In this document: positions 1 through 5,753 of the stretch, one piece after another | Numbering within the stretch: the first letter of the stretch is position 1 | Layout: each line of letters opens with the position of its first letter | Origin: Bacteroidia bacterium | GTDB lineage: Bacteria > Bacteroidota > Bacteroidia > SpSt-205 | Assembly (NCBI GenBank): GCA_025060275.1 | Contig: JANXCJ010000075.1 | Coordinates: 1-8,886, forward strand | Direction: 5' to 3' | DNA: 8,886 nt | Notes under the pieces: generated by a model | Told to the model about the DNA's origin: nothing | Database searches by the model: none | What the model saw: only the letters and a program-made list of their open reading frames with translations | Translations under genes and position numbers: made by a program

Positions 1-272
1 ATAGTTACAGTCTCAGGGTATTTCTGGTGAAGCTCTATAAGGAAAGTGTCCCCCTTCACTCTGGGCATGAGCCAGTCAGATATGACTAGTACCATCTCAT
101 ACCCCTGAGAAACGAGGTCATCAATAACCTCCCATGCTTCCTCTACACTCTCTGCGATCTCATACTCAAACTCATCCCCAAAGGTACTTCTAAGCTGATC
201 CTGCAAGCTGTCCAATACAATTTTTTCATCATCTACGCAGAGGATAGCTCTTTTAGCCTTTTTCTCCTCCAT
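1..272 (-). CDS. Response regulator receiver domain protein, 3' end cut by window edge
   Basis: This is the cytoplasmic phospho-acceptor partner of the sensor kinase encoded just upstream. The 90 visible residues cover most of a CheY-like receiver domain. The acidic pair D14-D15 lies in the motif ILCVDDE, and the probable phosphorylated aspartate is D66 in the motif VISDWLMP, followed by a KGD segment. The last strand and helices, including the conserved Thr/Ser and Lys, lie beyond the left edge, so any output domain cannot be seen. The ATG at 272 is chosen because it places DD at the usual distance from the N terminus and begins 4 bp after the kinase stop codon, suggesting translational coupling. 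No Shine-Dalgarno sequence precedes it. The receiver assignment is secure; whether it is a single-domain regulator or carries an effector domain is unknown. Confidence 0.93.
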   Translation of the reverse strand, partial: MEEKKAKRAILCVDDEKIVLDSLQDQLRSTFGDEFEYEIAESVEEAWEVIDDLVSQGYEMVLVISDWLMPRVKGDTFLIELHQKYPETVT

Positions 273-276
273 AGTT

Positions 277-3200
277 TTACTGGATTTGTTGAACAGTTTC
301 ACGAGAAGTAGCGACCGCTTCATAAGGTGTCTTTATGGGAAGGCGTACATAGAACGTAGTATTTCCCGGCTCACTTTCAAAGTAGATACGCCCCCCATGC
401 TTTTCCACAATCTTGCGAGAGATGTCCAAGCCTAACCCCGTGCCTTCTCCCGCAGGCTTAGTAGTAAAGAAAGCCTCAAAGATTTTGTGTTGTATCTCTT
501 TTGGAATGCCAGGACCTGAGTCTGTGAAGCTGGCTACTATTTCATCGCCTTCCCGCCACAACCGGATTCGAAGCGAACCCTTCCCCTGCATGGCATGAAT
601 AGCATTAGAAATGATGTTCGTCCAAACTTGAGAGAGCTGATCTGGCAAGCCTAAGATAGCAGGTAGATCAGGCTCATACTCTTTTGTAACCTCAATACCG
701 TACTTAAGCTGGTTGTGGTAAATGATCAGTACTGTGTCTATAGTCTCTGCGACGTTGAGATACTCAGGTTTATCTTCCGTACCCTTTCTTGAGTATGCTT
801 TGAGAGCAAAAACAATTTTCTGTGTCTTATTTACGGCTAATTCTATATTATCTGCATTTAGACGGAGCTTACCAATGTTCCCCACCATCTCTATGATAAA
901 GTTTGCTTTAGGATGTTTTAGAAGAGGAAGGAAAGGCTCCAGGTTATCAAATATGCCTATCTTGATAAGAGACTGAGCTATGGCAGCCCCGTTCTGAATG
1001 CCTTGCTGTTCTAGCCACTCCGTGAGTTGCCTCCTGTACTGCCTTTCTTCACGGGAGGTGAGAGAACCCGTGAAATTGAGGGTCCTTTCAACCATCTGAT
1101 GAAAAATCGGAGCGAGCTCCCCTATGGTTTGAATCAGCTCAGGGTATTGCTGTAAAGTCTGTGGAAGAGATTTGGATATGTTAGTAGCGGCTGCACTAAT
1201 AGCACCAATAGGAGTGTTGATCTCATGCGCCACACCTGCAATGAGCTGACCTAAGGCAGCCATCTTTTCTGACTGAATGAGTTGGTGTTGGGTATTTTTT
1301 AGGTCTTCATAGGCTCGTTCTAAATCTTTTTTGGCCGCCTCTAACTGAGAGTAGCTTTGTTGAAGCTCTGCGGTGCGTGCCCGCACAACTGCCTCCAACT
1401 CACGGTTGCGTGCCTCTAGGCGAGCAGCATTTAGGCGAATTAGGGAAAACACCAGAAACACAGCTAATATTCCATACAAAACATAAGCCCACAGCGTACG
1501 CCACCAGGGAGGTAATACCTCAAAGCTATACCGAAAAGGCGACGCCTCTACACCTAACGGTGAGAGCGCCTGAACTTCCAACGTGTATTTCCCCTCATTG
1601 AGATCAGAAAACGGGATGGCTGCACCTGACTCCAAATAACTCCACGCTTTTTCTTCTCCCTCCTTAAGGATTCTATACCGAAAACGTGGTGTACCAAGCC
1701 CTCCTAAGGGATCCATCCACCCAATAAGAAACCTACCTGAGGCCATCTTATAGGGTATCTGCGGTACAGACTGCACAGGTTGCTCTAAAAGCAAGCGAAC
1801 CTCATTGGAAGAGTAAAATCGCCCACCCCATAAAAGTGAGTCTTGTCCTACTATGACAGCTCTGACCAGAGTAGGAGAAAGATGAGGAGGAGAGAAAGTA
1901 AGCCGACCTACCACTAATTCGTTCTTGTAGGCTGCCCAAACTTGCTCCCCTACTACTCTAATCACATCAGGCCTTCTCCCTACTGCATTCAGGACAAGGG
2001 GTTTACCATTGAGTAAGGGAGATAAAGTATACCCCTCCCCAGTGTAAGTTAGATTTCTAACTCCTTCCCTAGTTCTCACAAGAGAGAAATCATCCATCTG
2101 AACTACATGATCTACTCGTTCTCCCTCAAGAATTGACTCTAAAGCCGGGACTAATTCAAACTTTCCTGTGGCTTCTCGGTAAGCAAAAACCTTTTGCCCG
2201 CCTTGCGCTATCACTTGCCCTTTTATCTTGCCGACATAGTAGTTTGCTTTTTCTAAGCCCAAGGCCTCACTCCCTGCTTCCTCTTGCCGAGATACTAAGT
2301 TATAGCGTATCACACCTTTAGAGGTACCCAGCCACAATAAGTCCCCCTCCTCCACTAAGCTATGTACATCTCCAGAATATAAAGTAGCTACCCGTTTCCA
2401 ACGCCCCCCCTCATACCCCAGCAGAACTAACCCACCCCTACCAAAAGCGTAGGCTTCGTTGGGCTTTCGGGTAGAACCTACTACTCCCACATAAAGCCTT
2501 TCTTCTAATATGGGCACAGCCACACCCCCTGTAATCTCATACAGTCCTTGTGAGCTAGCTACAAGCAGACGATCCTTGAGAAGAGAGAGATGCCAGCATT
2601 CTCCTCTGAGGCCTTCAACGCGCTGTATCCGATTTTGTTTGAGGCTCAAGCGAAAAACACCCTGAATAGTAGTAACATACACATAATCTTCCCGCACGAG
2701 AATATCCGTTATCTTCCCCTCTATTCCACCCAGATACCTATAAGTGCGTAAAGGGAGAGCATATAAAACCTGTGTAAGCCCACGCCCGTGAGAAATCCAC
2801 GCATTCCCCACCCAATCCACATATACTGCATATATGTCATCGTCAGGGAATCCTTCATTCCGGGTCCAACGCCCAACTACTTTCCCTTTCTTATCTATGA
2901 GCAAAACACCTCCATTTAGGGTCCCTATCAGAAGATTACCATCTAGCTGTGTAACCCTGTAAATACGATTATCTCTGAGATAAGCATCAGCAGCCGTCTG
3001 GAAAGGAAGGTAAGCTCCTACTTTCCCCCGAGACTCATAAATACTCCCATCATCTGTAAGTACATATACATTTCTATCTATCTCAACTATGCCACTTAGG
3101 TACTTCTCATCAAATAATTTACCTCCTGGTACAGGCTCAAATCCATTAGGACTAACCCGATGTAAGCCTCCCCCCCCCTGCAGATTGACCCATATCTCAT

Positions 3201-3717
3201 TTCCTACCTGTCCTGAACCAGCTATCCTAACACCTTCTCCTACACTCCATACCTTAGGTGCCACAGCTAATTGAGCTCCATCTATATACACTACACCCTT
3301 CTGAGCGATAAAGAATACCCGATTCTCACTATCTGTGAAGATAGCCTCTACATCACCAAACTGCTGCTTATCCTTCGGCAAAAAACCTCTATAGGATACA
3401 TAACGAAGCTGTCCTACTGAGTCAGTCCGAAGCTCGCCCAAGTCTCCTATCGCACCCACCCATATACGATGATTAGGAGAAATAGCCAAAGCACGAATGA
3501 GGCTAGGTGTAGGATAAAAACGCCAGCGCTGCCCATCATATTCTGAGACTCCCTGGTTAGTCCCAATATACAGAAGTCCCGTCTCTCTATCCTGTACAAT
3601 CGCCCTGACATAGGTATATGCACCATACTCATCCTCAGTAAAAGAGCGCCACAAGGGAAGCCCTTGTGCTACCGCCCAGCCATAAACTCCCGTTATGAGG
3701 GAAAATAGATATCTCAT
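277..3717 (-). CDS. Membrane sensor histidine kinase with periplasmic Reg_prop beta-propellers and a Y_Y_Y domain
   Basis: A 1146-residue two-component sensor. Residues 1-17 form a signal peptide ending in AVA. Residues about 20-665 hold repeated blades of the two-component-regulator propeller type, for example LYIGTNQGV and LLWLGTSKGV, probably two propellers split near residue 330. A Y_Y_Y Ig-like domain follows at about 678-737, then one membrane helix (about 742-762) and a coiled coil to about 820. The H-box is AHEINTP with phospho-acceptor H831. The ATPase has N-box N1038, G1 DSGPGIP from D1066, an FFTTK F-box and GTGLGL at about 1092-1097. The separation of H831 and N1038 (207 residues) is well above usual, through a helical insertion. 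Unlike hybrid Reg_prop sensors it ends after the ATPase, and the receiver is the next gene. The start is the ATG at 3717; a TTG one codon upstream is less likely. The ligand is unknown; glycan sensing is typical of relatives but not shown here. Confidence 0.95.
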   Translation of the reverse strand: MRYLFSLITGVYGWAVAQGLPLWRSFTEDEYGAYTYVRAIVQDRETGLLYIGTNQGVSEYDGQRWRFYPTPSLIRALAISPNHRIWVGAIGDLGELRTDSVGQLRYVSYRGFLPKDKQQFGDVEAIFTDSENRVFFIAQKGVVYIDGAQLAVAPKVWSVGEGVRIAGSGQVGNEIWVNLQGGGGLHRVSPNGFEPVPGGKLFDEKYLSGIVEIDRNVYVLTDDGSIYESRGKVGAYLPFQTAADAYLRDNRIYRVTQLDGNLLIGTLNGGVLLIDKKGKVVGRWTRNEGFPDDDIYAVYVDWVGNAWISHGRGLTQVLYALPLRTYRYLGGIEGKITDILVREDYVYVTTIQGVFRLSLKQNRIQRVEGLRGECWHLSLLKDRLLVASSQGLYEITGGVAVPILEERLYVGVVGSTRKPNEAYAFGRGGLVLLGYEGGRWKRVATLYSGDVHSLVEEGDLLWLGTSKGVIRYNLVSRQEEAGSEALGLEKANYYVGKIKGQVIAQGGQKVFAYREATGKFELVPALESILEGERVDHVVQMDDFSLVRTREGVRNLTYTGEGYTLSPLLNGKPLVLNAVGRRPDVIRVVGEQVWAAYKNELVVGRLTFSPPHLSPTLVRAVIVGQDSLLWGGRFYSSNEVRLLLEQPVQSVPQIPYKMASGRFLIGWMDPLGGLGTPRFRYRILKEGEEKAWSYLESGAAIPFSDLNEGKYTLEVQALSPLGVEASPFRYSFEVLPPWWRTLWAYVLYGILAVFLVFSLIRLNAARLEARNRELEAVVRARTAELQQSYSQLEAAKKDLERAYEDLKNTQHQLIQSEKMAALGQLIAGVAHEINTPIGAISAAATNISKSLPQTLQQYPELIQTIGELAPIFHQMVERTLNFTGSLTSREERQYRRQLTEWLEQQGIQNGAAIAQSLIKIGIFDNLEPFLPLLKHPKANFIIEMVGNIGKLRLNADNIELAVNKTQKIVFALKAYSRKGTEDKPEYLNVAETIDTVLIIYHNQLKYGIEVTKEYEPDLPAILGLPDQLSQVWTNIISNAIHAMQGKGSLRIRLWREGDEIVASFTDSGPGIPKEIQHKIFEAFFTTKPAGEGTGLGLDISRKIVEKHGGRIYFESEPGNTTFYVRLPIKTPYEAVATSRETVQQIQ
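3170..3178. repeat. Nine-base poly-G/C homopolymer inside the sensor kinase gene
   Basis: The plus strand has nine consecutive C, read as G9 in the kinase coding strand, encoding part of Q180-G184 in the first propeller. The frame is intact at this length. Tracts of this length are prone to slippage, so it could be a phase-variation site or a sequencing-error hot spot. Confidence 0.6.
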
Positions 3718-3750
3718 CAAGCTGCAATATTACAAACTTTGTCTTACAAA
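3718..3750. promoter_or_regulatory. Divergent kinase/recN intergenic gap with a perfect palindrome
   Basis: Only 33 bp separate the divergent start codons of the sensor kinase (3717) and recN (3751). The gap contains the perfect inverted repeat ACAAACTTTGT (3732-3742) and two direct copies of TTACAAA, at 3730-3736 and 3744-3750, 14 bp apart. AAACTTTG at 3735-3742 differs by one base from the Bacteroidota -7 consensus TAnnTTTG for a recN-directed promoter, but I find no matching TTTG at the right distance. The repeats could be an operator. The gap is AT-rich and short, so chance is a real alternative. No Shine-Dalgarno sequence is present on either side. Confidence 0.3.
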
Positions 3751-5433
3751 ATGTTGCACAGACTTCACATACAAAATCTGGCTTTTCTTCGTGCAATTGA
3801 GATAGTATGGGGCCCTCATCTCAATCTTCTTACGGGAGAAACCGGTGCAGGTAAGTCCTTGCTTATAGAGTCATTAGGGGCTCTATTAGGTTTCAGAGCA
3901 GACCTCCCACCCCTGACTGAGAAAGCGATAATAGAAGCTGAGTTTTCTCGCATTCCCGAGGCAGTTTTGGCACACTTAGAGGAAAAAGAAGAGACACTTC
4001 TACTGAGATGTGAGCTTTACCCCCAAGGAAAGCGCCGTTTCTTCCTAAATGACAGTCCTATATCCTCGCAGGTTCTGCGTGAGATTGGTTTTTATCTCAT
4101 AGAGATACATAGCCAGCATGAAACCCAACAGGTTTTTCAGCCCTCCTTTCAGCGAGAGCTGCTAGATAACTATGCAGAGTTGCGCGAGGAACTTGAGGTA
4201 TATCGTAGAATGTTCTTCAAGTGGAAAAGCCTGAGTGAGGAGGTCTCTTCTCTAGAAAGTCGTCAAATAGAAATCCAAAAAAGCCTAGAAGCCCTGAAAG
4301 CTCCTCTATTAGAGCTTGAATCTGCAAGACTTTCCAAAGAAGAATACGAGAGATTAGAGTCCCAGATGCGTCGCTTAGAACACCGGACCCAAGCTTTGCA
4401 GATACTCTCTCATTGGTACAACCAGTTAGATGAAACACCCCACTCACCCACCGTCATACTCAAAGAGGCAGAAAAAGCTCTCAACCGACTACCCCTCCCA
4501 GAAATATCCTCTATCACTTCTCTCATGGAGCAAGCCAGAAGTTTCCTTCAAGAAGCTGTAGCCCAAATACAAGCTCTATTAGACAACTTTTCAGAAGACC
4601 CGAGCGAGATAGAAAAAATGCAAAAACGATATGACCTGTATAATACTCTATTACTCAAATATCGTCGGCCTAATATAGACTCCTTATTAGAATTTTTTGA
4701 GGAATGTAAAAAAGAATATCAATCCCTTTCAGAAGTATCCGCGCATCTCGCCCCCGCGAAGGCCGAGCTAGTCCAGCTCACAGAAGAACTTTTGAAACAG
4801 GCTTATAAAATAGAGCTTGCGCGCATAGCTGCAGCCCAGACTCTATCAGACCATGTTCAAGCCTACTTAGAGGAATTAGGACTAACCAATGCTCATTTTC
4901 ACATTTCAGTAGAGAGAATGGTAGACCCTCAAAGCCCCTACAAGTGGCAGGAGCAGCCTGTCCTTCTCACCCCCCATGGCTTCTCTTCTATTTCTTTTCT
5001 GCTGCGCACGCATCCAAAACTCCCCCTTGCACCGCTCTCGCAGGTAGCCTCTGGCGGAGAGACCGCTAGGATAATGCTAGCTCTCAAAGCAGCTCTAGCA
5101 GAAAAAGTGCAACTTCCTACCCTGGTGCTGGACGAGATAGACACAGGACTCAGCGGAGAGGGGGCACGTCGAATGGGCAGCTTTATTGCTCGCTTAGCAG
5201 AGCGCCTACAGATATTGATTATCACCCATCTCCCAGCCCTTGCCTGTCAGAGAGGTAAGCACTTCTACATCTGGAAAGAGGCTACTGCCGAAGGCTACTG
5301 GCAGACAGCCATACGCGAGCTTTCAGATGCAGAAAGAGTTCAAGAACTGGCTCGCATGCTAGGAGGAGAACCCCTACGGGAGGCTACGCTTGCCGCCGCA
5401 AGAGAGCTACTAAGGAACGCTTCCGCTTCCTAA
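3751..5433 (+). CDS. recN: DNA repair ATPase RecN (SMC-like)
   Basis: RecN is a cytoplasmic SMC-family ATPase that acts in recombinational repair of double-strand breaks, usually with RecA. The 560-residue product has the normal family length and all expected motifs: N-terminal MLHRLHIQNLAF, Walker A GETGAGKS (29-36), the family motif EIHSQHE at about residue 115, a long helical coiled-coil middle (about 145-360), the ABC signature ASGGE with S434-E437, Walker B with D461-E462 (VLDEIDTGLSG), the H-loop H493 (ITHLP), and a C-terminal ARMLGGE motif. The ATG at 3751 is chosen because it aligns with the E. coli RecN N terminus, with Walker A at the same residue numbers. A TTG four codons upstream would add residues the family lacks. 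It stands alone on the plus strand, divergent from the kinase and convergent with rpmB. DNA-damage control through the upstream palindrome is possible but unproven. Confidence 0.97.
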   Translation: MLHRLHIQNLAFLRAIEIVWGPHLNLLTGETGAGKSLLIESLGALLGFRADLPPLTEKAIIEAEFSRIPEAVLAHLEEKEETLLLRCELYPQGKRRFFLNDSPISSQVLREIGFYLIEIHSQHETQQVFQPSFQRELLDNYAELREELEVYRRMFFKWKSLSEEVSSLESRQIEIQKSLEALKAPLLELESARLSKEEYERLESQMRRLEHRTQALQILSHWYNQLDETPHSPTVILKEAEKALNRLPLPEISSITSLMEQARSFLQEAVAQIQALLDNFSEDPSEIEKMQKRYDLYNTLLLKYRRPNIDSLLEFFEECKKEYQSLSEVSAHLAPAKAELVQLTEELLKQAYKIELARIAAAQTLSDHVQAYLEELGLTNAHFHISVERMVDPQSPYKWQEQPVLLTPHGFSSISFLLRTHPKLPLAPLSQVASGGETARIMLALKAALAEKVQLPTLVLDEIDTGLSGEGARRMGSFIARLAERLQILIITHLPALACQRGKHFYIWKEATAEGYWQTAIRELSDAERVQELARMLGGEPLREATLAAARELLRNASAS

Positions 5434-5515
5434 CTTCTCTCTCTCTTTACTCACCCACTTTTTCTAAGCGAGGAGTTCAGAGGTAGTAGTGCATGCTAAC
5501 CTTCATTAACCCTCC

Positions 5516-5716
5516 TTAGGAAGGAAAATAACCCTTGCGGTAAAGAGTCTTCAATGCGCGAGTACTAATTCGCAGAGACTTTCCGCTCAAGCCAGGGAGA
5601 GGTATACGCTTACTTTGAAGATTGATACCGAAACGACGTTTAGTATGCCTATTAGAGTGTGAGACATTATAGCCTGATTGAGGGCGGCGTCCACTCACTT
5701 GACATACACGAGCCAT
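5516..5716 (-). CDS. rpmB: Large-subunit ribosomal protein bL28
   Basis: A 66-residue basic protein of the 50S subunit. It is recognised from the start MARVCQVSGRRP, the NVSHS motif at about 17-21, the TKRRF motif at about 25-29 followed by the NLQSKR segment, and the SLRIST..ALK motif near 47-55, all matching the bL28 family and close to the E. coli sequence. It lacks the last dozen or so residues (the C-terminal helix) found in the 78-residue E. coli protein, but the frame is clean, so this looks like a natural short form. It keeps only the first cysteine of the zinc-ribbon version of the family. It lies 18 bp after the protease stop codon on the same strand, with its own promoter candidate inside the protease 3' end. 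The usual partner rpmG does not follow; recN lies convergent beyond it. Confidence 0.95.
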   Translation of the reverse strand: MARVCQVSGRRPQSGYNVSHSNRHTKRRFGINLQSKRIPLPGLSGKSLRISTRALKTLYRKGYFPS

Positions 5717-5721
5717 AGCGG

Positions 5722-5753
5722 CAAAGGTATGTTTTTAGGGAGCATATATCAGA
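5722..5753 (-). promoter_or_regulatory. Candidate Bacteroidota-type promoter for rpmB
   Basis: On the minus strand TCTG (5750-5753), 20 bp of spacer, then TACCTTTG (5722-5729). TACCTTTG is a perfect match to the Bacteroidota -7 element TAnnTTTG, and TCTG matches the -33 element TTTG at three of four positions with the expected 19-21 bp spacing. Only 5 bp separate the -7 element from the rpmB ATG, so transcription would start at or next to the start codon. The -33 part overlaps the last codons of the protease gene. Motif match only; read-through from the protease is an alternative. Confidence 0.55.

Noticed and set aside
3447..3632. 61-codon minus-strand frame with a hydrophobic end, inside the kinase gene
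   Set aside because: It is an alternative frame of the propeller-coding region on the same strand, with no start-site or homology support.
3718..3720. TTG start for the kinase one codon upstream
   Set aside because: It is directly followed by an ATG, which is the more likely initiator, and the signal peptide is unaffected.
3739..3750. TTG start for recN four codons upstream of the ATG
   Set aside because: The ATG at 3751 aligns with the E. coli RecN N terminus and puts Walker A at the usual residue; the TTG would add residues the family lacks.
4938..5225. 95-codon minus-strand open frame within recN
   Set aside because: It overlaps the conserved signature and Walker B coding region of recN and has no independent support.
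5434..5515. Possible bidirectional terminator between recN and rpmB
   Set aside because: I found only a (CT)5 run (5437-5446) and short imperfect stems around GCATGC; no stem of 6 bp or more followed by a T-run on either strand.
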